Of a stretch of 64,000 bases of DNA, positions 42,514 through 51,405 are shown in pieces. The DNA is taken from the NCBI RefSeq assembly GCF_006438965.1, contig NZ_RCZM01000002.1:651957-715956 (forward strand), written 5' to 3'. Numbering within the stretch: the stretch's first letter is position 1; each line of letters begins with the position of its first letter. This stretch comes from Pedococcus bigeumensis. GTDB lineage: Bacteria > Actinomycetota > Actinomycetes > Actinomycetales > Dermatophilaceae. The notes under the pieces were generated by a model, which was given only the letters and a program-made list of their open reading frames with translations, had not been told where the DNA came from and made no database searches. Made by a program: the position numbers and the translations under genes.

Positions 42514-43425
42514 ATGCCGCAGCGCGTTGCCATCACCGGTGCCTCCGGACTGATCGGCGGCGCGCTGTCGGCATTCCTGACCGCCCGCGGCGACGAGGTC
42601 GTCCGGCTGGTCCGCCGACCGCCCTCGGCACCGGACGAGGTCCAGTGGGACCCGACCAAGGGTCGTCTGGACCCCGCCGACCTGGCGGCCGTGACCGCTG
42701 CGGTCCACCTCGCCGGTGCTGGCGTCGGGGACAAGCGGTGGACGCCGTCCTACCAGCAGCAGATCCTCGCTTCCCGCGTCGACGGCACCACGACCATCGC
42801 CACGACCTTGGCGACCCTGGCGGCCCAGGGGCAGCAGGTCCGGCTGGTCAGCGGTGCCGCGGTGGGCTTCTACGGCGACCGCGGCGACGAGGTGCTCACC
42901 GAGGAGTCGACCGCCGGCGAGGGCTTCCTCAGCGAGGTCGTCCGCGCCTGGGAAGCCGCCGCCGATCCGGCCCGCGCCGCCGGGCTGTCGGTGGCCACCA
43001 CCCGCACCGGCCTGGTGTTCGCGCCCGACGGCGGCGCCCTGTCGCGGATGCTGCCGCTGGCCAGGCTCGGCATCAACGGTCCCCTGGGCAACGGCCGGCA
43101 ATGGTGGCCCTGGATCTCGTTGCGCGACACCGTCGCAGCTCTCGCGCACCTTGTCGACCACCCCGAGATCCAAGGCCCGGTCAACGTCGTCGGACCACAC
43201 CCCGACCACCAGGTCGACATAGCACGGGAGCTCGGCCGGCAGATCCACCGCCCAGCCGTGCTGCCGGCCCCGGCCTTCGGGATCAAGCTGGTCCTCGGTG
43301 GCTTCTCCGACGAGGTGCTCACCAGCAAGCGCGCCGTCCCGGCCAAGCTGACCGATTCGGGCTTCATCCACCAGGACCAGAGCGCCGAGTCGGCGCTGCG
43401 CTGGGTGCTGTCCCAACAGCCCTAG
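42514..43425 (+). CDS. TIGR01777-family SDR-like epimerase
   Basis: The 303-residue protein starts QRVAITGASGLIGGALSAFLTARGDEVVRLVRR, a Rossmann G-x-x-G-x-x-G, and has AVVHLAGAGVGDKRWTP-type and SGAAVGFYGDRGDEVLTEES blocks; ALRWVLSQ ends the protein. These are the marks of the TIGR01777 family (YfcH-like), whose reaction is unknown. It has no Tyr-x-x-x-Lys of classic SDRs; its equivalent is G-F-Y-G-D-R-G. AGGAG precedes ATG 42514. It follows sucB closely and may be in the same message; its stop overlaps that of the kinase gene. Confidence 0.85.
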   Translation: MPQRVAITGASGLIGGALSAFLTARGDEVVRLVRRPPSAPDEVQWDPTKGRLDPADLAAVTAAVHLAGAGVGDKRWTPSYQQQILASRVDGTTTIATTLATLAAQGQQVRLVSGAAVGFYGDRGDEVLTEESTAGEGFLSEVVRAWEAAADPARAAGLSVATTRTGLVFAPDGGALSRMLPLARLGINGPLGNGRQWWPWISLRDTVAALAHLVDHPEIQGPVNVVGPHPDHQVDIARELGRQIHRPAVLPAPAFGIKLVLGGFSDEVLTSKRAVPAKLTDSGFIHQDQSAESALRWVLSQQP

Positions 43426-45017
43426 CTCGCAGCCCCGGTGATGCTCGCGACTCGCCACCGACCCGCCGACCAGACCAGCGCGAACCGCATCTCCTCCCCC
43501 GCCACCGCCGGCCGCTGTTGCGCGCGTCCCGACCTGTCGACGAGCCGGTATGCCGACGTCTGCACCACCGCATCGACAGTCGCCGACGTCGCGGTGTGGG
43601 TCACGGCGCGGGCCGAGGTCACTGTCAGTACCACGCCCTGCCAGGACTGACCCGACGCAGCGAGGCCCTTCAGGAGTGCCGTGTCCTGCGCGAGAGCCTC
43701 AGAGCCGGGAGCGTCGAGCCTGGCCAGATCGGTCAGCTCTGCCGAGGTCATCAGGTCCGCCCTCAGCGTCGAGAGGGCCATCATGAGACCGCGCGGATCC
43801 CGTTGCGGGGCATCCTGATCCGTTGCAGGGTCAAAGCCCGACGCAACCGGCTCGAGGATCGAGGGCCGGCCAGCGGCGCGGTCCTGCGACGGGTGGACCC
43901 AGTCCGGGGTCGTGAGGCGCCCAGCCGCCATCAGTCCACCCACCCCCAGACCGAGCACGAGCAGCACCACGGTGACGAGGGCCGCCGCGCGTCTCGGCTC
44001 AAGCCCCCACCGCGCGACCGCCGACACGGAGCGCAACGGCGCCGACATCCAGGACCACATCAGGGACGACAGGAGGGCTGCCGCCAGGACGACAACCCGC
44101 CGTCCGCGCTGGCGCAGGGCTGAGACGCCAGAACTGGGCGGACCAGCTGGCTCCAGTGGTGGCGCGGCGCCGGTCTGTCGCAGCCGCTGGGTCAGCAGCG
44201 ACGTCTCGTCGCTCCCGACCACCAGTCGAAGTGGTTCGCACGGAGCCGAGTCGTAGTAGGCCAGGGCGAGCTCGGCTGCCGTCGGCCGGGCCTCCGGGTC
44301 ACCACGCAGGGCTTGGCGGGTGATCTCGGACCAGGCCTCGGGCAGGCCGGGCGCCAGTTCCTCGAGCGGCCGCCGGAGCGCCACCGGTGCCGGTGCCGAA
44401 CCCGTCGCGCACCACCACGCGAGCGCGCCCACGGCATACACATCGGAAGCGGTCGTGACCACGCCGCGATCGAGGACCTCGGGCGCGACGAAACCCTCTG
44501 TGCCATAGAGCTGCCCGGGCACGTCGCCGGCCAGGGAGGCCACCCCGAGGTCGGCGAGCAGAGGGCGTCCGGTGCGTTCGAGCAGGATGTTGCCGGGGTG
44601 CACGTCGCCGTGCACGACCCCGAGCCCATGCAACCCGGCGAGGGCGCGCGCGACGGGGGCCAGCATGGTGACCGACTCCCCCACGCTCAGGTGGCCACGC
44701 GCCCGCACTATGCCCTCCAACGAACCACCGCCCACGTGGTCGAGGACCAGGGCCACCGACGCCGGCTCACCCGCGAGCCCGACCGCCTCGTGGAAGCCGA
44801 CCAGCCCCTCGACGTCGACCCTGGCGAGGACGGCGATCTCGCGCGCCAGCGAGTCAGCCTCCGCCCCGGCGCCGAGGGCCACCACCTTGACCGCCACCGG
44901 CGCCCCGTCGCTCACGCGACTCGCAGCCCAGACGGTGCCGGAGCCGCCGCGCCCGAGCGGCTCCCCCACGTCGTAACCCGGCACCTCCGGTGCGTGCAGG
45001 GCGAGGTCCGCGCTCAT
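43422..45017 (-). CDS. Transmembrane serine/threonine protein kinase with extracytoplasmic NTF2-like domain
   Basis: The kinase domain (residues 1-290) has LGRGGSGTVW, VAVKVVAL with the ATP Lys, HGDVHPGNILL in place of H-R-D, and LADLG in place of D-F-G, so catalytic Asp residues remain although the flanking ones differ. GTEGFVAPEVLDRG is the activation loop end. A linker (residues 290-345), one weak hydrophobic segment (VVVLAAALLSSLMW) and a strong helix (AAALVTVVLLVLGLGVGGLMA) precede about 150 extracytoplasmic residues. These end in a small beta-rich domain (GVVLTVTSARAVTHTATSATVDAVVQTSAYRL to WRVASITGA) like NTF2/Mce-associated domains. CATAGT precedes ATG 45017 by six bases. Confidence 0.88.
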   Translation of the reverse strand: MSADLALHAPEVPGYDVGEPLGRGGSGTVWAASRVSDGAPVAVKVVALGAGAEADSLAREIAVLARVDVEGLVGFHEAVGLAGEPASVALVLDHVGGGSLEGIVRARGHLSVGESVTMLAPVARALAGLHGLGVVHGDVHPGNILLERTGRPLLADLGVASLAGDVPGQLYGTEGFVAPEVLDRGVVTTASDVYAVGALAWWCATGSAPAPVALRRPLEELAPGLPEAWSEITRQALRGDPEARPTAAELALAYYDSAPCEPLRLVVGSDETSLLTQRLRQTGAAPPLEPAGPPSSGVSALRQRGRRVVVLAAALLSSLMWSWMSAPLRSVSAVARWGLEPRRAAALVTVVLLVLGLGVGGLMAAGRLTTPDWVHPSQDRAAGRPSILEPVASGFDPATDQDAPQRDPRGLMMALSTLRADLMTSAELTDLARLDAPGSEALAQDTALLKGLAASGQSWQGVVLTVTSARAVTHTATSATVDAVVQTSAYRLVDRSGRAQQRPAVAGEEMRFALVWSAGRWRVASITGAAS

Positions 45018-45073
45018 GCCGCCACTATGCCCAGTCGCGCGGGACCGCCCTGAGAGTTGTCCACAGGGCCTCG

Positions 45074-45079
45074 TAGGGT
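45074..45079 (+). promoter_or_regulatory. -10 hexamer of a leaderless peptidase E promoter
   Basis: TAGGGT ends six bases before ATG 45086. Confidence 0.45.
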
Positions 45080-45085
45080 CGAGCC

Positions 45086-45820
45086 ATGCCAGCAGACCAG
45101 CCGACGATCCTCGCCACCTCCGGTGGCTACCGCTACGCCCAGCGCACCCGTTTCGAGTTCGACGCCCTGGTGCACCACGCCGTCGAGCTCTCCGGGGCCG
45201 GCGGCACACCCAAAGTGACCGTGCTCGGCACAGCGAGCGGCGACCCGCGGAACTTTGCAGCCGACATCGACGAGGCCGGCCGCGTCGCCGGCTTCGCGGT
45301 CACCAACCTGCACCTGTTCCCCATGCCCAACACCGAGGACATCGAGGGCCACCTCCTCGACCAGGACGTCGTGTGGGTCAACGGCGGTTCGGTCGCGAAT
45401 CTCCTTGCGGTGTGGCGGGTTCACCAGCTGGAGGAAGCCTTCCGTCGCGTCTGGGACGCCGGGGTGGTCCTCGCCGGCGTCTCCGCCGGATCGATCTGCT
45501 GGTATGCCGGCGGCACGACCGACTCGTTCGGCCCCGAGCTCCGCGCGGTGACCAACGGCCTGGGCTTCCTGCCCTACGCCAGCGGCGTGCACTACGACTC
45601 GGAGGCCCGTCGGCGCCCGCTCGTCCACCGCCTCGTCGCGGACAGCACGCTCCCGACGACGCACTGCACCGACGACGGGGTGGGGCTGGTCTACCGCGGT
45701 ACCGAGCTCGTCGAGGCGGTCACGGAGCAGGACGGCAAGGGTGCCTTCATCGTCACCCGCGACGGAGACCAGGCCGTCGAGGAGCGCATCGAGCCGCGGC
45801 GCCTCCCGACGCCCCGGTGA
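45086..45820 (+). CDS. Peptidase E-like serine peptidase (S51)
   Basis: The 244-residue protein has VLAGVSAGSICWYAGG, the nucleophile elbow of the S51 family (Ser in G-x-S-A-G-S), preceded by DVVWVNGGSVANLLAVWR, the strand holding the Gly-Gly; a downstream HCTDDG and the THCTD segment bear the likely catalytic His. S51 enzymes hydrolyse Asp-X dipeptides or cyanophycin-related peptides. Which substrate is unknown. It lies between the protein kinase and the MMPL gene in divergent/convergent arrangement. Confidence 0.88.
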   Translation: MPADQPTILATSGGYRYAQRTRFEFDALVHHAVELSGAGGTPKVTVLGTASGDPRNFAADIDEAGRVAGFAVTNLHLFPMPNTEDIEGHLLDQDVVWVNGGSVANLLAVWRVHQLEEAFRRVWDAGVVLAGVSAGSICWYAGGTTDSFGPELRAVTNGLGFLPYASGVHYDSEARRRPLVHRLVADSTLPTTHCTDDGVGLVYRGTELVEAVTEQDGKGAFIVTRDGDQAVEERIEPRRLPTPR

Positions 45821-45827
45821 CGGGTCG

Positions 45828-47960
45828 CTAGTCCTTGCCGCGGGCCAGCGCGCTGGGCGCCCAGATCCGTCGGCCGATGTCATGGCTGAGGGCCGGCACG
45901 AGCAGCGATCGCACGACGAGCGTGTCGAGCAGCACCCCGAACGCGACGATGAACGCGATCTGCACGAGGAACAGGATCGGCAGCACGGCGAGCGCGGAGA
46001 ACGTCGACGCCAGCACCACCCCCGCACTGGTGATCACGCCCCCGGTGACCGCCAGCCCCACGAGCACGCCACGCCTGGTCCCCTGCTCGACCGCCTCCTC
46101 ACGCACCCGGGTCATCAGGAAGATCGAGTAGTCGATCCCCAGCGCCACGAGGAAGACGAACCCGTACAGCGGGGTGGACGGGTCCGACCCCGGGAAGTCG
46201 AGCACGTGGTTGAAGACCAGGGCGGCCACACCCATCGTCGCCGCGAACGACACCACGTTGGCCGCCACGAGGACCAACGGCGCGACGAGTGACCGCAGCA
46301 GCAGGGCCAGCACGACGAAGATGACGACGAGGATCGCGGGGATGACCGTGCGCAGATCTCGGTTGCTCGCCTCGAGCACGTCCAGACTCATCGCTGTCTG
46401 ACCCCCGACGAGCACGTCGTCGCCGACCGTGTCGAGGTCCGCCCGCAGGCGCTTGACGACGTCGGTCGCCGCAGGACTGTCGGCTGCCTCGGTGAGGGTC
46501 GCCTGGACGAGGACCTGGCCGTCCACGACCTTGGGCGGGGCACCCGGTGCCGCGCCGGCATACGGGTCGTTGACGCCGTCCTCGCCGCGCAGGGCGGTGA
46601 GCACCGCCGCCACCTTGGCCTCCGGAGTGAGCACCTGGATGGGGCTGCCCGAGCCCGCCGGGAAGTGCTTGGCCAGCACGTCCTGGCCGGTCACCGACTC
46701 CACCTTGTCGAGGAAGATGTCGGACTGGCTGACGCCGTCGGCCTTGAGGGTCGGCAGGAACGCTGCGAGCGCAAGCAGACCGGTGAGGGTGAGCACCCAG
46801 GTACGCCTGGGGTGGCTGCCGACGAGGGCCGCTACCCGGCCCCACAGCCCGCGCGTGCCGATCTTGTCCTGGGCGTGGACGTGGTCCAGCCGCGGGACCG
46901 CCGGCCAGAACGCGGCCCGTCCGATGAGCAGCAGCACGGCCGGGAGGAAGGTCAGCGCCGAGACCAGCGCACCGGCGATGCCGAGGGCGCCGACCGGCCC
47001 GAGACCCGAGGTGTTGCCGAGGTCGGACAGCAGCAGGCAGAGCAGTCCGAGGATGACGGTGGCAGCGCTGGCAACGATGGGCTCCACCGCCCCGCGCCAG
47101 GCCTTCTTCATCGCCACCCAGGTGCTCTCCTCGTCGTGCAGCTCCTCCTTGTAGCGGGACACCAGCAGGAGTGCGTAGTCGGTGGCGGCGCCGACGACGA
47201 GGATCGACAGGATGCCCTGGCTCTGCCCGGACAGCCCGATGACGTCGTTCTTGGCCAGCGGGAAGACCACGAGCGCGGCGGCGGCGAGCCCGAAGACGGC
47301 GGTCAGCAGCACCGCGATGGGCAGGATCGGGCTGCGGTAGACGATGAGCAGGATGAGGAAGACCACGCAGAGGGCGACCACGAGCAGGATCCCGTCGATC
47401 CCGGCGAACGCGGTCACGAAGTCGGCCGTCACTCCGCCAGGTCCGGTCAGGTAGGGCGTGAGCCCACTGGGCACCAGGTCGGTCTTCGCGGCTGCCCGCA
47501 GCGCGTCAGCCGCGGCGAACAGCGGGGCGGTGTCACCGATGGTCTCGGCAGACGTGACGGCGTTCATCGGCACGACCAGGAGCAGGGCCGAGCCGTCCTG
47601 GCTCGGGATCGCGACCTTCGGCGTCTCGGTGAGGTAGTCCAACAGCTTCGGCTCTCCCGGCAGGTCCAGGGTGAGCCCGGGCAGGGTGGCGACGAACCGC
47701 TGTGCAGCCGCCTGCTGCTCGGTGCTGACCGTGCCGCGGCCCTCCATGACGATGATGAACGGCAGTGACTCGGTGTCGCTGAACTTCGCGACCTCGTTCA
47801 TCACCTCGGTCGACTCCGCCTTGGCCGGCAGGAACGACGCGTTGTCGTTCTTCTGCACCTCCGAGAGGCGACCGACGAGCGGGCCACCGATGCCCGACAC
47901 CGCCAGCCAGACCAAGAGGGCGCCGAGCGCCACCAGACGAACTGTCCAACGTGACCGCAT
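45828..47960 (-). CDS. MMPL-family RND-type transporter
   Basis: The 710-residue protein has the two-repeat RND architecture: TM1, a periplasmic loop, then TM2-6 (ILLVVALCVVFLILLIVYRSPI, AVLLTAVFGLAAAALVV, ILSILVVGAATDYALLLVSRYKEEL), and again after a second loop (VIPAILVVIFVVLALLLRSLVAPLVL, FLVALGIDYSIFLMTRVREEA, TSAGVVLASTFSALAVLP). GAATDYALLL and LGIDYSIFL are the paired proton-relay Asp-Tyr motifs of MMPL proteins. It probably exports lipid or drug-like compounds. GGGGGAG precedes ATG 47960. No TetR or MmpS partner is adjacent. Confidence 0.93.
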   Translation of the reverse strand: MRSRWTVRLVALGALLVWLAVSGIGGPLVGRLSEVQKNDNASFLPAKAESTEVMNEVAKFSDTESLPFIIVMEGRGTVSTEQQAAAQRFVATLPGLTLDLPGEPKLLDYLTETPKVAIPSQDGSALLLVVPMNAVTSAETIGDTAPLFAAADALRAAAKTDLVPSGLTPYLTGPGGVTADFVTAFAGIDGILLVVALCVVFLILLIVYRSPILPIAVLLTAVFGLAAAALVVFPLAKNDVIGLSGQSQGILSILVVGAATDYALLLVSRYKEELHDEESTWVAMKKAWRGAVEPIVASAATVILGLLCLLLSDLGNTSGLGPVGALGIAGALVSALTFLPAVLLLIGRAAFWPAVPRLDHVHAQDKIGTRGLWGRVAALVGSHPRRTWVLTLTGLLALAAFLPTLKADGVSQSDIFLDKVESVTGQDVLAKHFPAGSGSPIQVLTPEAKVAAVLTALRGEDGVNDPYAGAAPGAPPKVVDGQVLVQATLTEAADSPAATDVVKRLRADLDTVGDDVLVGGQTAMSLDVLEASNRDLRTVIPAILVVIFVVLALLLRSLVAPLVLVAANVVSFAATMGVAALVFNHVLDFPGSDPSTPLYGFVFLVALGIDYSIFLMTRVREEAVEQGTRRGVLVGLAVTGGVITSAGVVLASTFSALAVLPILFLVQIAFIVAFGVLLDTLVVRSLLVPALSHDIGRRIWAPSALARGKD

Positions 47961-48012
47961 CGGTGAACTCCCCCTGCTCGACGGTGTGTGCAGTCAGCCT
48001 ATGCACCGGGCG

Positions 48013-48018
48013 TAGGCT
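48013..48018 (+). promoter_or_regulatory. -10 hexamer of a leaderless lipB promoter
   Basis: TAGGCT ends six bases before ATG 48025. Confidence 0.45.
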
Positions 48019-48024
48019 TGCCGC

Positions 48025-48672
48025 ATGCGGTTCGAGCACGTGGGCTTCGCCCCCGACTTCGTCGACTACGAGGCGGCCTGGGCGCACCAGCGGGAGGTGC
48101 ACGCCGCAGTCGTCGAGGGTGGCGAGGACACCGTGCTGCTGCTCGAGCACGCCGCGGTCTACACCGCCGGCAAGCGCACGGAAGCGCACCAGCGGCCGTT
48201 CGACGGCACGCCGGTCATCGACGTGGACCGCGGGGGCCTGATCACCTGGCACGGCCCGGGTCAGCTCGTCGGCTACCCCATCGTCCGGCTGCACGGCGTA
48301 CCGATCGACGTGGTCGCCCACGTGCGCCGCCTCGAAGAGGTCATGATCCGCACCTGCCGCGAGTTCGACGTCGAGGTCACCCGGGTCGAGGACCGCAGCG
48401 GTGTCTGGGCGCTGGCCGACGACCACCCGGGCGGTCGTCCGGACCGCAAGCTCGGCGCCATCGGCGTACGGGTGAGCCACCAGGTCACCATGCACGGCTT
48501 CGCCCTCAACTGCGACGCGGACCTCTCGTGGGCGGACAACATCGTCGCCTGCGGCATCGACGACGCGGGCGTGAGCTCGCTGAGCCGCGAGGCGGGGCGC
48601 GTGGTCACCGTCCAGGACGTGCTCCCGTATGCCGAGAAGCACCTCGGCGACGTCCTCGCCTCGGGCGCGTGA
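48025..48672 (+). CDS. lipB: Octanoyl-[acyl-carrier-protein]:protein N-octanoyltransferase
   Basis: LipB transfers octanoate from ACP to lipoyl domains such as Suc[19 protein letters not shown] is the substrate signature, [22 protein letters not shown] contains the active-site Lys, and NIVACGI the catalytic Cys. 215 residues is normal. lipA comes after one intervening membrane-protein gene, so octanoate transfer and sulfur insertion are encoded close together. Confidence 0.95.
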   Translation: MRFEHVGFAPDFVDYEAAWAHQREVHAAVVEGGEDTVLLLEHAAVYTAGKRTEAHQRPFDGTPVIDVDRGGLITWHGPGQLVGYPIVRLHGVPIDVVAHVRRLEEVMIRTCREFDVEVTRVEDRSGVWALADDHPGGRPDRKLGAIGVRVSHQVTMHGFALNCDADLSWADNIVACGIDDAGVSSLSREAGRVVTVQDVLPYAEKHLGDVLASGA

Positions 48673-48709
48673 CGGGCGCCGTCGGCGCTCGGGCACCTCG
48701 CAGATCCCC

Positions 48710-49321
48710 TTGACCACGAAGCACACCGCTCCCGCAAGCCTGTCGCGACGCCTCGTGCAGCTGGTGCTCTCGTGCATCGTCCTGGGTGCCGGCGTCGCCT
48801 GCCTGCTCGACGCGGCGCTGGGCTCGGACGGCTACTCCACCCTCATCTCCGGACTCACGAAGACGTCCGGGCTGCCGTTCGTGGTCGTCAACGCCAGCGT
48901 CGGGGTGCTCCTCATCGCGCTGGCGTGGAGCCGGGGCACCCGGCCGGGTGTTGGCACCATCGTGCAGACGGTCGTCGTCGGAAGCACGGTCAGCCTGCTG
49001 CTCCCCCTCCTGCCGACACCCGACGCGCTGGGTGCACGGTTCGTCGAGCTGGCCATCGCCTTTGCCCTGCTGTCCCTTGGCGTGGCGGGCTATCTCGCCT
49101 CGCACACCGGGGCGGGTCCCGCGGAGGCCGCCGCGATCTCCTTCGACCCGCCGATGCCGTTCAAGTGGAGCTACACGGTGCTGCAGGCGATCAGCGGCCT
49201 GATCGGCTGGGCGCTCGGGGCCGCGGTCGGGCCCGGCACGCTGCTCGTGTCGCTGTTCGTCGGGCCCACCGTCGACCTGCTCACCAGGGCGCTGTTCCAC
49301 AGCCGCAAGGTCAGCGCCTAG
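48710..49321 (+). CDS. YczE/YitT-family integral membrane protein
   Basis: Five to six hydrophobic helices are seen in 203 residues: LVQLVLSCIVLGAGVACLLDAALG, GLPFVVVNASVGVLLIALAW, GTIVQTVVVGSTVSLLLPLL, ARFVELAIAFALLSLGVAGYLASH and a C-terminal LLVSLFVGPTVDLLTRALF. The LGSDGYSTLISGL and RPGVGTIVQ loops resemble YczE/YyaS membrane proteins of unknown function. The start is uncertain: TTG 48710 gives a natural N-terminus for the family, and upstream sequence overlaps lipB. It is probably co-transcribed with lipB. Confidence 0.8.
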   Translation: MTTKHTAPASLSRRLVQLVLSCIVLGAGVACLLDAALGSDGYSTLISGLTKTSGLPFVVVNASVGVLLIALAWSRGTRPGVGTIVQTVVVGSTVSLLLPLLPTPDALGARFVELAIAFALLSLGVAGYLASHTGAGPAEAAAISFDPPMPFKWSYTVLQAISGLIGWALGAAVGPGTLLVSLFVGPTVDLLTRALFHSRKVSA

Positions 49322-49344
49322 CCAGCACACCGGGCCGACCCGTC

Positions 49345-49410
49345 CGACCCGCCCTGTTGGAAGCGAAACTTCCGGATATCGGGAAGTTTCGCTTCCAACA
49401 GGGCGGGTCG
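49345..49410. repeat. 66-bp near-perfect palindrome between the YczE-like gene and lipA
   Basis: The sequence equals its own reverse complement over 66 bases except for one mismatched pair (49374/49381). The 29-base arms are 49345-49373 and 49382-49410; the pair 49344/49411 extends it further. It sits 23 bases after a stop codon and 103 before lipA, so it could terminate the lipB message. Confidence 0.9.
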
Positions 49411-49454
49411 GGGCGCGGCGTGAGGGCACGGGAATACCCGTGGAGCCACAGGCG

Positions 49455-49460
49455 TACCCT
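49455..49460 (+). promoter_or_regulatory. -10 hexamer for lipA
   Basis: TACCCT would start transcription at about 49467, giving a leader of about 45 bases with a hairpin, then GAAGGGGAT before GTG 49513. Confidence 0.4.
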
Positions 49461-49467
49461 TGAAGGA

Positions 49468-49487
49468 CGCCCGGTGACCTCCGGGCG
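49468..49487 (+). promoter_or_regulatory. Hairpin in the lipA leader
   Basis: CGCCCGG-TGACCT-CCGGGCG, followed by CTTTGG, lies in the predicted leader directly after the transcription start and 25 bases before the start codon. It could be a stabilising or attenuating hairpin. Confidence 0.4.
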
Positions 49488-49512
49488 CTTTGGTGAGTGA
49501 AGGGGATCGCGC

Positions 49513-50550
49513 GTGACCATCGCACCCGAGGGCCGCCGACTGCTGCGCGTCGAGGCGCGCAACGCCGAGACGCCGATCGAGCGCAAACCCGAGTGGATCC
49601 GGACCACCGCCAAGATGGGGCCCGAGTACACCAAGCTCCACTCGATGGTGAAGACCGAGGGTCTGCACACGGTGTGTCAGGAGGCCGGTTGCCCCAACAT
49701 CTTCGAGTGCTGGGAGGACCGCGAGGCGACCTTCCTCATCGGCGGTGACGTCTGCACCCGCCGCTGCGACTTCTGCGACATCGCCACCGGCCGCCCCGAG
49801 TCGCTCGACCGGGACGAGCCGCGCCGGGTCGCAGAGTCAGTCGCCCAGATGGGCCTGCGCTACTCCACCGTGACCGGCGTCGCCCGTGACGACCAGCCCG
49901 ACGGCGCCGCCTGGCTGTATGCCGAGACGATCCGCCAGATCCACGCCAAGAACCCGAACACCGGCGTCGAGATCCTGCCGCCCGACTTCGGGGCCAAGCC
50001 CGAGCTCGTCGGCCAGCTGTTCGACGCACGACCCGAGGTGTTCGCCCACAACCTCGAGACCGTGCCGCGCATCTTCAAGCAGATCCGGCCCGCCTTCACC
50101 TACGAGAAGTCGCTCAAGGTCCTCTCCATGGCCCGCGACGCCGAGCTGGTGACCAAGTCCAACCTCATCCTCGGCATGGGCGAGGAGGACCACGAGGTGG
50201 AGCAGGCGATCGGCGACCTGCACGACGCCGGCTGCGACATCCTCACCATCACCCAGTACCTCCGCCCGTCCAAGCTGCACCACCCGATCGACCGGTGGGT
50301 CAAGCCCGAGGAGTTCGTCCACTGGAGCGACGTCGCCCAGGAGATGGGCTTCAAGGGCGTCATGGCCGGCCCGCTCGTGCGCTCGTCGTACCGGGCCGGA
50401 CGGCTCTGGGCGACCGCCATGAAGAAGTGGGGCCGCGACATCCCCGAGCACCTGCAGCACCTCGCCGAGGCCGCCGGGGACCCCGCCCGCCAGGAGGCTT
50501 CCTCGCTGCTCGCCGCCCGCCAGCCGGGCGCGTTGGGCGCGTCCGCCTGA
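49513..50550 (+). CDS. lipA: Lipoyl synthase
   Basis: LipA inserts two sulfurs into the octanoyl chain using radical SAM chemistry and an auxiliary [4Fe-4S] cluster. [14 protein letters not shown] is the auxiliary-cluster motif with three Cys, and [16 protein letters not shown] the radical SAM C-x3-C-x2-[13 protein letters not shown] [14 protein letters not shown], and ITQYLRPS further on, are typical. A C-terminal RSSYRAGRL supplies the conserved Ser ligand. 345 residues; start GTG 49513 with GGGG upstream. Confidence 0.97.
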   Translation: MTIAPEGRRLLRVEARNAETPIERKPEWIRTTAKMGPEYTKLHSMVKTEGLHTVCQEAGCPNIFECWEDREATFLIGGDVCTRRCDFCDIATGRPESLDRDEPRRVAESVAQMGLRYSTVTGVARDDQPDGAAWLYAETIRQIHAKNPNTGVEILPPDFGAKPELVGQLFDARPEVFAHNLETVPRIFKQIRPAFTYEKSLKVLSMARDAELVTKSNLILGMGEEDHEVEQAIGDLHDAGCDILTITQYLRPSKLHHPIDRWVKPEEFVHWSDVAQEMGFKGVMAGPLVRSSYRAGRLWATAMKKWGRDIPEHLQHLAEAAGDPARQEASSLLAARQPGALGASA

Positions 50551-50569
50551 CACCCGTATCCTGACCCTC

Positions 50570-51304
50570 ATGGCCCGCAAGGAAAAGCAAGAGTCAGACA
50601 CGCCCAAGAAGCCGGGCCGGTTCGCCCAGATCCGTCAGGTGTTCACCGCATCGCGCAAGGCGGACCCCACCATCCCGTGGTGGATGCTGCTCGCCTTCGT
50701 CGCTGTCCTCGCGGTCGGCGTGGGCATCGGCGTGCTCCTGGGCCACTGGAAGTACGCCCTGTTCCTGTCCATCCCGATGGGCCTGCTGGCTGCCACGCTC
50801 GTGCTGTCCCGGATGGCTGAGCGGGCGGCCTACAAGTCGCTCGAGGGTCAGCCCGGCGCGGCTGGCGCCGCCCTGGGCGGCCTGCGCCGCGGCTGGTTCT
50901 TCGACCAGCAGCCCGTGGCCGTCGACGGCGCGCGGGGTACGCGTCCCGAGGACGTCGCCACCGCGGCGTTCGTCTACCGCGCCCTGGGTCGTCCCGGCAT
51001 CGTGCTCATCGGCGAGGGTCCTGACGCGCGTCGCACCAAGCTGCTCACCCAGGAGCGCAAGAAGGTCGAGCGCGTGGCTCCCGGCGTTCCGGTGATCTCG
51101 GTCGTCGTGGGTGACGGTGCGGACCAGGTGCCGATCCGCAAGCTCAGCGGCAAGCTGACCCGGATGAAGCCGGTCCTCACGAAGGAAGAGGTCTCGGCCG
51201 TCAACAAGCGCCTCAAGTCGCTAGGCGGCCTGCGTCCGCCGATCCCCGCGGGCATGGACCCGATGCGCGCCCGTGTCGACCGCAAGGCGATGCGCGGCCG
51301 CTGA
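50570..51304 (+). CDS. DUF4191 membrane protein
   Basis: The 244-residue protein has a basic start (MARKEKQESDTPKKPGRFAQIRQVF), the DUF4191 block DPTIPWWMLLAFVAVLAVGVGIGVLLGHW with two membrane helices (WWMLLAFVAVLAVGVGIGVLL and ALFLSIPMGLLAATLVLS), and a soluble C-terminal domain with RRTKLLTQERKKVERVAPGVPV. Function unknown; the gene regularly follows lipA in actinobacteria. TATCCT precedes ATG 50570 by seven bases, so it is probably transcribed separately from lipA without a leader. Confidence 0.92.
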   Translation: MARKEKQESDTPKKPGRFAQIRQVFTASRKADPTIPWWMLLAFVAVLAVGVGIGVLLGHWKYALFLSIPMGLLAATLVLSRMAERAAYKSLEGQPGAAGAALGGLRRGWFFDQQPVAVDGARGTRPEDVATAAFVYRALGRPGIVLIGEGPDARRTKLLTQERKKVERVAPGVPVISVVVGDGADQVPIRKLSGKLTRMKPVLTKEEVSAVNKRLKSLGGLRPPIPAGMDPMRARVDRKAMRGR

Positions 51305-51398
51305 GGATCTAGCGGGGGAAGGGTAGGCCCGAGAAACGAGGGACCTGCCCGGAGGAGCGCTGACGAAGCGGCCACATCGAGTGCGGCCGCTGAGGATC
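51294..51398 (+). repeat. 16-bp direct repeat, 89 bp apart, at the end of the DUF4191 gene
   Basis: GCGGCCGCTGAGGATC occurs at 51294-51309, where it includes the stop codon, and at 51383-51398. CTAGCGGG at 51309-51316 and CCCGCTAG at 51402-51409 are also inverted to one another. Confidence 0.7.
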
Positions 51399-51405
51399 GA
51401 GCCCG

